NCBI RefSeq assembly: GCF_002261475.1
Contig: NZ_NEVN01000013.1
Location: 372,001 to 436,000 of the forward strand
Length of the DNA: 64,000 bases
Direction of reading: 5' to 3'
From: Bordetella genomosp. 5
GTDB taxonomy: Bacteria > Pseudomonadota > Gammaproteobacteria > Burkholderiales > Burkholderiaceae_B
The notes beneath the pieces were generated by a model that was given only the letters and a program-made list of their open reading frames with translations, was not told where the DNA came from and made no database searches. Made by a program: the position numbers and the translations under genes. Of the stretch, positions 36,294 to 52,205 are shown one piece after another (the stretch's first letter is position 1; every line of letters begins with the position of its first letter).

Positions 36294-37808
36294 TCAAATC
36301 CGGGCGTTTTTATGCTGCGGTGCAAAAGACCGCCCCGATTCGAGGGGAAACACCAATGCCGCGCGCAGGCCGGGGCCCGGCTCCCGGTTGGCCAGTGCCA
36401 GGGTCGCCCCATGCACGCTGACAATCGTGCCGACGATGGCCAGGCCCAGACCGGCGCCGGCGGTGTTCTTGCCCGCGGCGCCGCGCCGGAAGCGCACGCT
36501 GGCCTGCGCGATGTCGGTCGCGGACATCCCCGGGCCGCTGTCTTCGACGGCGATCCAGGCGCTGGCGCCGTCTGAACCCGCGCTGATCGTGACCATGCCC
36601 CCCTGCCCGCTGTACCGCAGCGCGTTGTCCAGCAGGTTGCTCAGCGCCTCGCGCAGCATCCATTCGGCCGCTTGGACCCGCACGGGCCCCTCCGGCACGT
36701 CCAGCCCCAGGTCGATCTGCCCGGCACGGGCGGCCGGCAGGAAGGTGCGTGCCACCGCGTGCGCCAGCTCGACGAGGTCGACGGGTTCCACCTGCAGCCC
36801 GCCTTCGGCCACGGAGGCGTCCTTGGCGCGCGCCAGGGCGAGCATCTGGTTGGTGGTGCGTACCGCCCTGTCCAGGCCCTCCTGCATCGCCAGAAGGACG
36901 CTACGGACCTCCTGGGGGTCATCTTCGCGCAGGGCATAGGCGGTCTGGGTGCGCAAAACCGACAGCGGCGTGCGCAACTGGTGCGAGGCGTCGTCCAGGA
37001 ACTGCCGCTGGACCCTCGCCTGAGCCTCAAAACGGCCCGTGTGGCGATTTATGGCCTCGATGAGGGGTAGGACCTCAGCCGGGACCTCGGAAGCCGCCAC
37101 GGGCCTTAAATCGTCTGCAGGGCGGCTCTGGATTTCCTCCTCCACCCGCTCAAGGGGTCTGAGAGCGCTCAGAACGGTCCAGATGACGATCAAAACGGCC
37201 AGGAGTACCACGGCGAGGTCGCGTTCCACCGAACGCACCAGCGCCTCGTGAAGGAACTTCTGCCGGGTCTCCAGGGATTCGGCCACCTGCACGATGACGC
37301 GTCCCCCTTTGTTGGTGTACAGCGGCGGGTCCATCGGTCGGGCCAGCGCGGCGACCCGCACGGGAACCCCGTCGTAGTCGGCATAGAAAAACTCGGGCTG
37401 GCCCGACGCCAGCGGATGCGGGGGTAGCGGCAGGCCCGGATTGCCGATTTCGGCCAGGCCGTCCTCGGTGGCGACCCGGTAGAACACGCTGCCATTGGCC
37501 GTCAGCTCGAAAAATTCGAGCATGAGGTACGGCTGCTCCAGGGCTAATCCACCGCTGGCTGTGGATATGTTGTGGTCGATGGATTTGAGCGCGCCAGCGA
37601 GGGCGCGATCGTAGGCAGCGTCGACCTGGGTGCGCAGTTGATGGTTCGACACCCACAGCGCCGCAACCATGATGACGACCAGCACCGGAATCAGGCGCCA
37701 CAGCAGGATGGCACGCAGGCTGCGAGAGGGTTTTACGACCGGCGGAACGCCGGTAGCCGCCGTATCACGGGTTATCAACAGCCATCTCCAGGCAATAGCC
37801 CATGCCAC
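36294..37808 (-). CDS. tctE: sensor histidine kinase (TctE-like)
   Basis: An inner-membrane sensor kinase of about 504 residues. Transmembrane segments at about 34-53 and 198-214 enclose a periplasmic sensing loop. The phosphorylated histidine is H276 in DASHQLRTPLSVLR. The ATP-binding boxes are SNLLDNALRYS (N), VEDSGPGM (G1) and GAGLGLAIVG (G2). The start is uncertain: GTG at 37808 overlaps tctD by 44 bp, and a TTG at 37778 is an alternative. It pairs with the response regulator upstream and probably controls the tctCBA transporter. Confidence 0.92.
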   Translation of the reverse strand: MAWAIAWRWLLITRDTAATGVPPVVKPSRSLRAILLWRLIPVLVVIMVAALWVSNHQLRTQVDAAYDRALAGALKSIDHNISTASGGLALEQPYLMLEFFELTANGSVFYRVATEDGLAEIGNPGLPLPPHPLASGQPEFFYADYDGVPVRVAALARPMDPPLYTNKGGRVIVQVAESLETRQKFLHEALVRSVERDLAVVLLAVLIVIWTVLSALRPLERVEEEIQSRPADDLRPVAASEVPAEVLPLIEAINRHTGRFEAQARVQRQFLDDASHQLRTPLSVLRTQTAYALREDDPQEVRSVLLAMQEGLDRAVRTTNQMLALARAKDASVAEGGLQVEPVDLVELAHAVARTFLPAARAGQIDLGLDVPEGPVRVQAAEWMLREALSNLLDNALRYSGQGGMVTISAGSDGASAWIAVEDSGPGMSATDIAQASVRFRRGAAGKNTAGAGLGLAIVGTIVSVHGATLALANREPGPGLRAALVFPLESGRSFAPQHKNARI

Positions 37809-38445
37809 GCATTGTCGTCACCTGAACACCCGTGCCGGCAAGCTTTTTTCGCAGCCGATGAACCAGCACTTCGATGGCCTCCAGGTTCACTTCGGTGTCC
37901 TGGCCCTGGACGCGATCGAGGATCTGCTGCTTGGTGATCGGTTCGCCACTGCGCTGGATCAGCACGCGCAGCACCGCGTGTTCTCTTGGGGATAACTGCA
38001 GGGGCTGGCCACGGACGCTGAATTTCTGAGCCGAGGTATCCAAAACCAGGTCTCCCAGCGCGAGCCTGGGATGTTCGCGTCCACGGCTGCGCCGGACCAG
38101 CGCCGTCAGGCGCGCCTCGAGCTCTTCGAGAACGAAGGGTTTCGGCAAAAAATCGTCGGCACCTTCGTGCAGGGTCCCCACTCTTTCGGCCAGCGAATCG
38201 CGCGCGGTCAGCACGAGCACCGGCGTGCGGTCGTCGCGAGCGCGCATTTTTCCGAGCAGGGTGTGGCCGTCCATGCCGGGTAAGCCCAGGTCGAGCACGA
38301 CCGCATCGAACTCTTCGACCGCCAGACGCCGTTCGGCAACCAAGCCGTCATCCGCCCACTCGACCACGAAGCCCGCATGTCGGGCAAGACTGCGCGACAA
38401 CCAGTGCGCCAGTTCGGCTTCGTCCTCGATCAGAAGGATGCGCAT
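37765..38445 (-). CDS. tctD: OmpR-family response regulator (TctD-like)
   Basis: A two-domain response regulator of 226 residues. The receiver domain has the acidic pair ED at residues 7-8, the phosphorylation site D52 in VVLDLGLPGMDG, and the lysine in FLPKPF. The C-terminal winged helix ends VLVHRLRKKLAGTGVQVTTMRGMGY. It is co-transcribed with the kinase gene that follows and lies upstream of tctCBA. In known systems TctD is needed for citrate-induced transporter expression; the assignment here rests on gene context. Confidence 0.92.
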   Translation of the reverse strand: MRILLIEDEAELAHWLSRSLARHAGFVVEWADDGLVAERRLAVEEFDAVVLDLGLPGMDGHTLLGKMRARDDRTPVLVLTARDSLAERVGTLHEGADDFLPKPFVLEELEARLTALVRRSRGREHPRLALGDLVLDTSAQKFSVRGQPLQLSPREHAVLRVLIQRSGEPITKQQILDRVQGQDTEVNLEAIEVLVHRLRKKLAGTGVQVTTMRGMGYCLEMAVDNP

Positions 38446-39124
38446 GACCGGGAACCCGGGCGGGCGTGGTGGCGGCGGGATGACATGGTCTTGGCTTTTC
38501 CTTGTAGTGTTCTTTATATAAAGACTAATGATTAATAAGGGCTGTGGATAACTACCTTAACCTTGAAAACCGATTCTATTTCAAACGCTTGCAGCGGTTT
38601 TTGGCTGTGCAAGAACTCTGTTTGGAAAAGAAGTCCAAGTTGAACAAGTTTTGGGGGACATGCCAAAACCCCGGCTTGTTCAACCCGGGTCCACACAATG
38701 TGCACAACAGCGCGTAGTAGAGGTTATCCACAGGTCCGTTTTGGCAACTGAGCCCGGAAAACCAGTTATCCTTGCTCACTTTCTGCCCAAATCGGGGCCT
38801 CGAAAAAGCCTGCTTCCGGCGCGTTTTGCGGGGCGTCAGGCGCTTTGTTCGACCCTGGGAGGACGCGCGCGACCCTTCCGCGCCCAGCGTCTCAGGCACG
38901 TTGTTCAGGTCAAAAATTGAGCAGGAAAAAGGCGCCTCGAAACCTTGCTCCGGGCGCAAGGTGAGTGCACGAGATCGCGCGTGAGCCCGCCGCTTCATCG
39001 CGCTTTTTCACGGCGGCCAGCGCATTCTTTGTCGTTGGAAGGGGGCGCGGATCCGGCCGTGGCGACGGGCGCAGGGCAAAAAAAAAGCCGCCCCGGGGGG
39101 CGGCTCGAGCGCGAAGCGCAGTGA
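38446..39124. other. 679-bp gene-free region with two DnaA boxes and a large inverted repeat
   Basis: No convincing gene is seen between tctD and maeB. It contains two perfect DnaA boxes (TTATCCACA on the minus strand at 38543-38551 and on the plus strand at 38724-38732). A cruciform-like repeat lies between them, GTTGAACAAG (38639-38648) with CTTGTTCAAC (38675-38684), which also contains an inner TTTTGG/CCAAAA stem. An AT-rich tract (38508-38540) lies at the left and may be the tctDE promoter. Confidence 0.6.
39077..39104 (-). terminator. terminator of maeB
   Basis: The stem AGCCGCCCC/GGGGCGGCT is followed on the minus strand by nine T, 21 bp after the maeB stop. It is a clear intrinsic terminator. 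Confidence 0.9.
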
Positions 39125-41419
<2,295 letters not shown>

Positions 41420-41498
41420 GTCGGTCCTCCTTGATGAGCCGATGTTTGAGCATTTGCGACAGTTTAAGGACCTGTTATAAGGAAAGTATTGTGCTTAT

Positions 41499-41512
41499 TT
41501 ATCTACTCATAA
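41499..41512. promoter_or_regulatory. possible LysR box between maeB and lysR
   Basis: TTAT-N6-ATAA (TTATCTACTCATAA) lies in the 140-bp gap between divergent genes. This form fits a LysR recognition dyad, but the match is short. Confidence 0.35.
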
Positions 41513-41559
41513 GTTGATTGATATGGAATTCAGCCAGGGGCAGCCTGGCGGGGGCGAAA

Positions 41560-42534
41560 ATGGCTGAATCCGGCTTCGAGCCCGCCGAGGTCATGCGGCG
41601 CCTGACGGCCCGTCTCAAGCTGCGGCACCTGAATCTGCTGCTGATGATCCGCAAGCACGGATCGCTCACGCGGGTGGCCGAGCAGATGTCCACCAGTCAG
41701 CCGGCCGTGACCAGCGCGCTGGCCGAACTCGAGGGGATGTTCGGCGCCCCCCTGTTTGTGCGCTCGGTGCGCGGCATGTCCCCCACCCCGCTGGGCGAGG
41801 TGGCGCTCGCGCGCGCCTCGGCCATGCTGCAGGATCTCGATCATCTGGTGCGCGATATGGCGGCCACCGCGTCCGGCATGGCGGCCCATCTGAATATCGG
41901 CGTGATCCCGTTCGTGTCGGGGCAGCTTATATCGGGGGCGATCTCGGCCACCCTGCCCATGGAGCGCCGCATCAGTGCCACCCTGACCGAGGGCACCAGC
42001 GAGCAGTTGCTGGCGCAATTGCGTGATCACAGCCTCGACGCGGTGATCGGACGCGCGCAGGCGGCCACCGGCATGCAGGATCTGCAGTTTGTGCCGCTGT
42101 ATCGTCAGCGCCCGCGTCTGGTCGCCAGCCGGCGCCTTGCGGCGCGGCTGACGCGCGGCGTGGTGCAGTGGGATGACCTCACCGATCTGGACTGGGTGCT
42201 CGGCACGCGTTCCACGCCGATGCGTGAGCAGGTGGCCGATCTGTTTCTGCGGGCCGGCCTGCCGCCCCCCGAGCCGCTGGTCGAGAGCAATTCGGCCAAG
42301 CTGGTGGGCGAAATCGTGGCGGCCAGCGAGCGCGCCGTGTCGGTGGTGCCGGCCGATATCGCCGATGAGCTGGTCCGCATCGCCGGCGTGACCATCGTGC
42401 CGTTCACGTTCGAGTGGACGCTTGCGCCGATCGCCCTGTTCACGCGTGCCGACAGCGAGCCTCGGCCTGTCGATCGCTTGTTCAGCGATGCGTTGTCACG
42501 GCTGTGCGTTCAGATATACGGGCCGATCAGCTGA
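41560..42534 (+). CDS. LysR-family transcriptional regulator
   Basis: A LysR regulator of 324 residues from the ATG at 41560. The helix-turn-helix begins LTARLKLRHLNLLLMIRKHGS, with LTRVAEQMSTSQPAVTSALA as the recognition region and LFVRSVRGMSPTPLGEVAL after it. The effector domain runs from about residue 100. It is divergent from maeB and convergent with icd, so both central carbon enzymes are candidate targets. The effector is not predictable. Confidence 0.9.
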   Translation: MAESGFEPAEVMRRLTARLKLRHLNLLLMIRKHGSLTRVAEQMSTSQPAVTSALAELEGMFGAPLFVRSVRGMSPTPLGEVALARASAMLQDLDHLVRDMAATASGMAAHLNIGVIPFVSGQLISGAISATLPMERRISATLTEGTSEQLLAQLRDHSLDAVIGRAQAATGMQDLQFVPLYRQRPRLVASRRLAARLTRGVVQWDDLTDLDWVLGTRSTPMREQVADLFLRAGLPPPEPLVESNSAKLVGEIVAASERAVSVVPADIADELVRIAGVTIVPFTFEWTLAPIALFTRADSEPRPVDRLFSDALSRLCVQIYGPIS

Positions 42535-42620
42535 TTGGTTGCGCGAGCAACCAATATGGTTTGGTGGCGAACGACGACCCATGCTTGATCGTTATTCATT
42601 CATATGGTTGCGCGCACAAC
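42535..42620. repeat. GGTTGC/GCAACC dyad elements at 42.5 kb
   Basis: TTGGTTGC/GCAACCAA with loop GCGA (42535-42554) starts immediately after the LysR stop codon. A second, weaker dyad GTTGCGCGCACAAC follows at 42607-42620. The flanks ATTGG and CCAATAT match other copies. Confidence 0.65.
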
Positions 42621-42632
42621 TGATGGAGCGAT

Positions 42633-42664
42633 AAAAAAACGGCATCCCGAAGGATGCCGTTTTT
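42633..42664. terminator. bidirectional terminator between lysR and icd
   Basis: The stem ACGGCATCC/GGATGCCGT (42639-42660) sits between an A run on the left and a T run on the right. It ends both convergent transcripts. Confidence 0.9.
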
Positions 42665-42683
42665 CGTGGCGCTTACGTCAAGA

Positions 42684-45397
<2,714 letters not shown>

Positions 45398-46171
45398 ATG
45401 GCTGAAGATCTGTGGATAAGTACCGCCGCGGGGCGACTGTATGCCCGGCGCTGGCGAGGGGCCGAGGCCGGATCCGGCGCGCCCATCGTGCTGTTTCATG
45501 ATTCGCTCGGGGCGGTTTCGCTCTGGCGCGATTTTCCGGAAAACCTGGCCCGCGCGACCGGCCGCGATGTGATCGCGTACGACAGGCTGGGCTTCGGTCT
45601 GTCCGATCCGCATCCCGGCAAGCTCGGCCCGGGCTTCGTCGAAGCCGAGGTGGACGCATTTGCCGCCTTGCACGAGCAACTGGGCCTGGACGCCTTTGTC
45701 GCCTTCGGCCACAGCGTCGGGGGCGCGATGGCGAGCAATGTCGCGGCGGCTTATCCACAGGCCTGCCGCGCGCTCATCACCGAATCCGCGCAGGCATTCG
45801 TGGAAGACCGGACGCTGAACGGCATCCGCGCCGCCGATGTGTCGTTCGCCGAGGCGGGCCAGCTCGATCGCCTGGCGCGCTATCACGGCGACAAGGCCGA
45901 ATGGGTGTTGCGCGCCTGGGTGGACACCTGGCTCTCCGACGCCTTCCAGGCCTGGAGCCTGACCGACGTGCTGCCGCGCGTGACCTGCCCGGCGCTGGCG
46001 ATCCACGGCGATGACGACGAATACGGCTCGCTCGAGCATCCGCGCCGCTTCGCCTCACTCACCCCTCATGCCGCACCGCCCTTTATCGTGACCGGCTGCG
46101 GCCACGTGCCGCATCGGGAAAAGCAGGAGGCGGTGGTCGACGCCGTGGCGGGGTTCTTGAAGGCGGTGTGA
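45398..46171 (+). CDS. alpha/beta hydrolase
   Basis: An alpha/beta-hydrolase fold protein of 257 residues. The nucleophile elbow is GHSVGGAMAS, the oxyanion region is VLFHDSLGAVSLW, the acid is in IHGDDDEYG, and the catalytic histidine is in GCGHVPHREK. The ATG at 45398 follows an AGGAA element; an open frame extends upstream to 44990 but lacks similarity. The substrate is unknown (ester, lactone or C-C bond hydrolase). It converges on mnmE. Confidence 0.85.
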   Translation: MAEDLWISTAAGRLYARRWRGAEAGSGAPIVLFHDSLGAVSLWRDFPENLARATGRDVIAYDRLGFGLSDPHPGKLGPGFVEAEVDAFAALHEQLGLDAFVAFGHSVGGAMASNVAAAYPQACRALITESAQAFVEDRTLNGIRAADVSFAEAGQLDRLARYHGDKAEWVLRAWVDTWLSDAFQAWSLTDVLPRVTCPALAIHGDDDEYGSLEHPRRFASLTPHAAPPFIVTGCGHVPHREKQEAVVDAVAGFLKAV

Positions 46172-46189
46172 TCGGGGAGTCAGTGCCCA

Positions 46190-46210
46190 GGCCGGACGGG
46201 CTGTCCGGCC
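46190..46210. terminator. hairpin between hydrolase and mnmE
   Basis: GGCCGGAC/GTCCGGCC (8 bp, 5-base loop) lies in the 45-bp convergent gap. It has no T tract, so it is only a weak terminator candidate. Confidence 0.35.
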
Positions 46211-46216
46211 ATGGGA

Positions 46217-47569
46217 TCACTTGCCGATGCAGAAGCTCGAGAATATCTCACCCAGCAGGTCATCGCTCGTGAACTTGCCGGTAATGCTGGTGAGGCTTTC
46301 GTGTGCGAGGCGCAGCTCTTCGGCGAACAGGTCGAGCACGCGGTCGTCTTGCTCGGCGTGCGCGGTGGCGAGTTCGAGGTGATCGGCGGCGTCCTGCAGC
46401 GCGTGCAGATGACGCTCGCGGGCGAGCCAGGGCGACTCGGCGCCGGGATTCCATCCGGCCAGCGCGAGCAGGCGCTGGCGCAGCGCTTCCAGACCCGTGC
46501 CCTGCTTCGCGGAGATGCCGATGGCTTCTGTCGCGATAGTTGCGTCCGCAACCAATAAATCTATCTTGTTGAAAACTTCTAGCACCGGCGTGCGCGCGGG
46601 CAGGCGTGCCGTGATCGCGGCGTCGAGCACGTCGTCGGGCGAGGTGGCGTCCTGCAGGTGCAGGATCACGTCGGCACGTTCGATCTCTTTCCAGGTGCGC
46701 GCGATGCCGATGCTTTCCACCGTGTCGTCGGTCTCGCGCAGACCGGCCGTGTCGATGATGTGCAGCGGCACGCCGTCGATGTGGATCTCCTGCACGACCT
46801 TGTCGCGCGTGGTGCCGGCAATCGGCGTCACGATGGCGATCTCGTCGCCGGCCAACGCATTGAGCAGGCTCGACTTGCCGACGTTGGGCTGGCCGGCCAG
46901 CACGACGTGCAGGCCTTCGCGCAGGATGATGCCCTGGCGCGCCTGACGGATGAGCGTGTCGAGCTCCTCGGCGATCGCGTCCAGCGTGGGGCGGGCCTGA
47001 TACTTCTCGAGGAAGTCGATCTCTTCTTCGGGGAAATCGAGCGTGGCCTCGACCAGCATGCGCAGATGCACGATGCGATCGGACAAGCCCGTGACCTTGT
47101 GCGAAAACTCGCCCGACAGCGACGCCATCGCGCCGCGTGCGGCGGCTTCGGATGAGGCGTCGATCAGATCGGCGACGGCTTCGGCCTGGGCCAGGTCCAG
47201 GCGGTCGTTGAGAAAAGCGCGTTGCGTGAACTCGCCCGGCTCGGCGGGACGCGTGCCGAGATCGTGTCCGGCCTGCAGGCAGCGCGCCAGGATACGGCGC
47301 AGCACCGCGGGGCCGCCGTGGCCCTGCAGCTCGAGCACGTCTTCGCCGGTGTACGAGTGCGGGCCCTTGAAGTAGATCGCGATGCCTTCGTCGAGCACCT
47401 CACCTTCCGCATTCTTGAACGGCAGATAGTGCGCATGACGCGGTGTGAGATCTCGGCCGAACAGCGTGCGTACGAGCTCGCGCAGATCGGGTCCGGAGAC
47501 GCGCACGACCCCGATTCCGCCGCGTCCGGGAGCGGTGGCGATGGCAACGATGGGGGCGGCGAGACTCAT
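46217..47569 (-). CDS. mnmE: tRNA modification GTPase MnmE
   Basis: MnmE is the GTPase partner of MnmG in U34 tRNA modification; 450 residues from the ATG at 47569. The N-terminal folate-binding domain begins [20 protein letters not shown]. The G domain has [15 protein letters not shown] (G1), IAGTTRD (G2), [10 protein letters not shown] (G3) and NKIDL (G4), and the protein ends in the catalytic C-x-G-K tail (CIGK). Between G4 and ISAKQG (G5) a short dyad repeat (46539-46552) encodes VADATIAT with AT-rich codons unlike the rest of the gene. Confidence 0.97.
   Translation of the reverse strand: MSLAAPIVAIATAPGRGGIGVVRVSGPDLRELVRTLFGRDLTPRHAHYLPFKNAEGEVLDEGIAIYFKGPHSYTGEDVLELQGHGGPAVLRRILARCLQAGHDLGTRPAEPGEFTQRAFLNDRLDLAQAEAVADLIDASSEAAARGAMASLSGEFSHKVTGLSDRIVHLRMLVEATLDFPEEEIDFLEKYQARPTLDAIAEELDTLIRQARQGIILREGLHVVLAGQPNVGKSSLLNALAGDEIAIVTPIAGTTRDKVVQEIHIDGVPLHIIDTAGLRETDDTVESIGIARTWKEIERADVILHLQDATSPDDVLDAAITARLPARTPVLEVFNKIDLLVADATIATEAIGISAKQGTGLEALRQRLLALAGWNPGAESPWLARERHLHALQDAADHLELATAHAEQDDRVLDLFAEELRLAHESLTSITGKFTSDDLLGEIFSSFCIGK
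46539..46552. repeat. GGTTGC/GCAACC-type dyad inside mnmE
   Basis: GTTGCG/CGCAAC with loop TC, followed by CAATAA. On the minus strand it reads ATTGGTTGCG as in the intergenic copies. It keeps the mnmE frame open and falls in a surface-variable part of the G domain. The surrounding codons ATA, TTA and ACA are rare in this gene. Confidence 0.5.
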
Positions 47570-47688
47570 GGCGATGCAGACGTGCGGACGATGAACAATA
47601 AGGGAATATAACTGTTGCGCGGCCCGATGTTTGCTGGTTATGTTCATTGCGCGGTAAGACAGACCAAACACTCTTCGGGGAGAGCGAA

Positions 47689-49275
47689 ATGGCTTTTCGT
47701 TTTGCGCGTGGGCTGACCTGTGCGTCGGCAGCGGTATTGATGGCTTTCGGTGCGCTTTCGCAAGCGTCGGCGCGTGACCTGGTGGTGGCGCTCAAGACCG
47801 AACCCAGTTCGATGGATCCGCAGTATCACGCGCTCACGCCGAATACGCAGATTTCGCAAACGCTCTTCGAGTCTCTCGTGGGGGTGGACAACAAGTTGCA
47901 GCCCGTGCCGGGTCTCGCCGAGTCCTGGACCGTGGACGACAAGGTCTGGACCTTCAAGCTGCGGCCCAACGTCAAGTTCTCCGATGGCTCGCCGTTCACG
48001 GCCGAAGACGTGGTGTTCACCTACGACCGCGTGCCCAAGGTGCCGAACAGCCCCTCGCCCTTCACGCTCTACCTTGGCGCCGTGGCGAAGACGGAGGCGG
48101 TCGATGCACATACCTTGCGCATCACCACCAAAGACGTCGCGCCCAACCTGCTGATCAATCTTGCGCAGTTGCCGATCCTCTCGAAAAAGGCGGCCTCGGG
48201 TCCCGCGGCCGAAGGCAAGACCACGACCGAGCTCAACAGCGGCGACGGCCTGGTGGGCACCGGCCCGTACAAATTCGTGTCCTGGAAGCGCGGCGCCGAG
48301 CTCGTGTTCCAGCGCAACGAGCATTACTGGGGCAAGCAGCCCGCCTGGGAAAAGGTCACGTATCGCCCGATGACCAACGCGGCCGCGCGCGTGGCGGCGC
48401 TGCTCGCGGGCGATGTCGACATGATCGAGGATCCCCCGACCGACGATCTGCCCAAGCTCAAGGGCGACAAGAAGCTGCACGTCGAAGAAACGCCGTCGGT
48501 GCGCGTGGTGTATGTGGCGCTCGATCAGCATGCGGAGCCTTCGCCCGGCGTGCAGGGCACCGAGAAGAATCCGATGAAGGACAAGCGCGTGCGCGAAGCG
48601 CTGTCGCTCGCGCTCAATCGCGAGGCCATCGTCGATCGCGTGATGGGCGGCGTTGCCAAGCCGGCGGGCAATCTGCTCCCCTACCCCATGTTCGGCGCCT
48701 CGAAAGAACACGCCGAAGCCCCCAAGCCCGATGTCGAGAAGGCCCGGGCGCTGCTGAAAGAAGCCGGCTATCCCAATGGCTTCTCGATCACGTTGGGCTC
48801 GCCGTCGGGCCGTTACGTGAACGACGCCAAGGTCGCGCAGGCGATCGCCTCGATGTGGACGCGCGTGGGCGTGAAGACCAGCGTCGACGCGATGGCGCCG
48901 CCGGTGTTTTTCAAGAATCGCGACAGCTATCAATTTTCGGCCTACCTGGCCGGCTGGTCGGTGACCAGTGGCGAGATGGCGAATGCGCTCACCTCGCTGC
49001 TCATGACGCGCAATCCGGAGGCGGGCCAGGGCACGACCAACCGCAGCCGCTATTCCAATCCCAAGATGGACGAGCTCGTGAAGCAGGCCTCGTCGACCAT
49101 GGACGACACCAAGCGCGCGGCGTTGCTGCAAGAGGCCAGCAACATCGCGATGGATGATTACGCAATGCTGCCGGTGCATTTCGAGCTCTCGGTGTGGGCC
49201 ATGAAGAACGACGTCCGCTATCAGGGCCGTCCGGATCAGACCACGCTGGTGCAGTACGCCACGCCCGCCAAATGA
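47689..49275 (+). CDS. ABC transporter substrate-binding protein (dipeptide/oligopeptide type)
   Basis: A periplasmic binding protein of 528 residues (SBP family 5) with a Sec signal peptide cut after SQASA. The family pattern [20 protein letters not shown] near the start, then GLAESW and [15 protein letters not shown], are clear. It starts at the ATG at 47689 after a GGGGAGAG element. It is the first of five genes for one uptake system; the following M20 amidohydrolase suggests a peptide or N-acyl amino-acid substrate. Confidence 0.93.
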   Translation: MAFRFARGLTCASAAVLMAFGALSQASARDLVVALKTEPSSMDPQYHALTPNTQISQTLFESLVGVDNKLQPVPGLAESWTVDDKVWTFKLRPNVKFSDGSPFTAEDVVFTYDRVPKVPNSPSPFTLYLGAVAKTEAVDAHTLRITTKDVAPNLLINLAQLPILSKKAASGPAAEGKTTTELNSGDGLVGTGPYKFVSWKRGAELVFQRNEHYWGKQPAWEKVTYRPMTNAAARVAALLAGDVDMIEDPPTDDLPKLKGDKKLHVEETPSVRVVYVALDQHAEPSPGVQGTEKNPMKDKRVREALSLALNREAIVDRVMGGVAKPAGNLLPYPMFGASKEHAEAPKPDVEKARALLKEAGYPNGFSITLGSPSGRYVNDAKVAQAIASMWTRVGVKTSVDAMAPPVFFKNRDSYQFSAYLAGWSVTSGEMANALTSLLMTRNPEAGQGTTNRSRYSNPKMDELVKQASSTMDDTKRAALLQEASNIAMDDYAMLPVHFELSVWAMKNDVRYQGRPDQTTLVQYATPAK

Positions 49276-49295
49276 CCGGTAGCAGGTAGCCGCTC

Positions 49296-50270
49296 GTGCT
49301 CGCCACCATCATTCGCAGGTTGATGCAGTCTGTTGTCGTGATGCTGGTGATGTCGGCATTGGTGTTCGCCGGTATCTACATGGTGGGCGATCCGGTCTCG
49401 ATGCTTGCCAGCCCCGAGGCCACCGACGCCCAGCGCGCCGCCATCCGCACCGCGCTGGGCCTGGACCAGCCGCTCTGGCGGCAGTACCTGATCTTCATGG
49501 GTCAGGCCGTGCAGGGCAACTTCGGCAACAGCTTCCTGACCGGTGAGCCGGCCATGCGCCTCATTCTCGAGCGCATGCCGGCCACGCTCGAACTGGCCTG
49601 TGTCGCCATGCTGCTGTCGGTGCTGATCGGCGTGCCGCTGGGCATCCGTGCGGGTCTCAAGCCCAAGGCGCCGACCTCGCGCGCCATCATGACGGGCTCG
49701 GTGCTGGGCTTTTCGCTTCCCAATTTTTGGGTGGGCCTGATGCTCATCATGGTGTTCGCGGTCACGCTGCAGTGGTTGCCCGCCAGCGGCCGCGGCGCCA
49801 CGGCCGAGATCGGCGGGCTGTCGCTCAGCGTGTTTACCTTGAGCGGCTGGGCCGCGCTGATCCTGCCGGCCAGCACGATCGCGCTGGCCAAGTGCGCCAT
49901 GATCATCCGCGTGACGCGGGCGGCCACGCGCGAATCCCTGCCTCAGGACTACATCAAGTTCGCGCGAGCCAAGGGGCTGTCGGAGCGCCGCGTGCTGGGT
50001 GTGCATCTGCTGAAGAACATCCTGATTCCCATCGTGACGGTGGCCGGCCTGGAGTTCGGCCAGGTGGTGGCGTTCGCGGTGGTGACCGAAACCGTGTTTT
50101 CGTGGCCCGGCATGGGCAAGCTGCTGATCGATTCGATCATCAACCTGGATCGGCCGGTGGTGGTGGCGTATCTACTCCTCATCGTGTTCTTCCTCGTGAT
50201 GCTCAATCTGGTTGTCGACATCATCTACACCGTGCTCGATCCCCGCGTGCGACTGGAGTCCCGCCGATGA
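49296..50270 (+). CDS. ABC transporter permease (DppB-like)
   Basis: An inner-membrane permease of 324 residues with about six membrane segments. The EAA-type loop reads DYIKFARAKGLSERRVLGVHLLKN. It starts with GTG at 49296, 20 bp after the binding-protein gene. It pairs with the next permease, which it overlaps by four bases. Confidence 0.92.
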   Translation: MLATIIRRLMQSVVVMLVMSALVFAGIYMVGDPVSMLASPEATDAQRAAIRTALGLDQPLWRQYLIFMGQAVQGNFGNSFLTGEPAMRLILERMPATLELACVAMLLSVLIGVPLGIRAGLKPKAPTSRAIMTGSVLGFSLPNFWVGLMLIMVFAVTLQWLPASGRGATAEIGGLSLSVFTLSGWAALILPASTIALAKCAMIIRVTRAATRESLPQDYIKFARAKGLSERRVLGVHLLKNILIPIVTVAGLEFGQVVAFAVVTETVFSWPGMGKLLIDSIINLDRPVVVAYLLLIVFFLVMLNLVVDIIYTVLDPRVRLESRR

Positions 50271-51196
50271 GTTCTCCCGCCGACCTGAGCGTGGCGCCCA
50301 AGCCCGCCGGCGCCGCGGCCGCTCGCTCGCCGTGGCGCCAGTTCGCCGCCGATTTCTGTGCCAGCAAGCTCGCGCTGTTCGGGCTCGTGCTGCTGGTGTT
50401 CACCGTCGGCGCCGCCCTGCTCGCGCCCTGGATCGCGCCGCAGAACCCCTACGATCTGGGATCGCTCGACATTCTCGACGCCAAGTTGCCGCCCGGCGAA
50501 AAGAGCGGCGACGGCACGATGACCTATTGGCTGGGCACCGACGGCCAGGCTCGCGACGTGTTGTCGGCCATTCTGTATGGCATGCGCACCAGCCTGATGG
50601 TGGGTGCCATCTCGGTGCTGGCGGCATTTCTGATCGGCACCTCGGTCGGCCTGATCGCGGCTTACTTCGGTGGCCGCATCGATGCGCTGCTGATGCGCAT
50701 CGTCGACATCCAGTTGTCGTTCCCCGCCATTCTGGTGGCTCTGGTGCTGCTGGCGATTCTGGGCAAGGGGGTGGACAAGGTCATCATCGCGCTGGTGGTG
50801 GTGCAGTGGGCCTACTTCGCACGGGCGGCGCGCGGCGCGGCCCTGGTCGAACGCGGCAAGGAGTACGTGGAGGCCGCGCGCTGCATGTCGCTGTCGTGGG
50901 GCCGCGTGCTGTTTCGCCATGTCCTGCCCAACTGCATGGCGCCGCTCATCGTCATCGCGACCATCGATCTCGCACATGCGATCGCGCTGGAGGCCACCCT
51001 CTCCTTCCTCGGTGTCGGGGTGCCGGTCACCGAGCCCTCGCTCGGCATGCTGATCGCCAATGGCTTCGAGTATCTGCTCTCGGGCACCTACTGGATTTCT
51101 TTCTTCCCTGGCATCGCGCTCGCGGTGCTGATCATCGCGATCAACCTGGTGGGCGACCATCTGCGCGATGTGCTCAACCCCCGCAACAATGCCTGA
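50267..51196 (+). CDS. ABC transporter permease (DppC-like)
   Basis: The second permease, 309 residues. The N-terminal oligopeptide-permease segment leads into the first membrane helix (LALFGLVLLVFTVGAALLAP). The EAA loop is KEYVEAARCMSLSWGRVLFRHVLPN. The ATG overlaps the upstream stop (ATGA). An open frame extends much further upstream but is inside the first permease gene. Confidence 0.92.
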   Translation: MSSPADLSVAPKPAGAAAARSPWRQFAADFCASKLALFGLVLLVFTVGAALLAPWIAPQNPYDLGSLDILDAKLPPGEKSGDGTMTYWLGTDGQARDVLSAILYGMRTSLMVGAISVLAAFLIGTSVGLIAAYFGGRIDALLMRIVDIQLSFPAILVALVLLAILGKGVDKVIIALVVVQWAYFARAARGAALVERGKEYVEAARCMSLSWGRVLFRHVLPNCMAPLIVIATIDLAHAIALEATLSFLGVGVPVTEPSLGMLIANGFEYLLSGTYWISFFPGIALAVLIIAINLVGDHLRDVLNPRNNA

Positions 51197-51206
51197 GGAG
51201 GCCCGG

Positions 51207-52201
<995 letters not shown>

Positions 52202-52205
<4 letters not shown>

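Noticed and set aside
45411-45759. Isolated TTATCCACA matches in coding or small gaps (20925, 45411, 45751, 60782, 61631)
   Set aside because: Single scattered 9-mers without clustering are expected background or weak sites; not called as origins.
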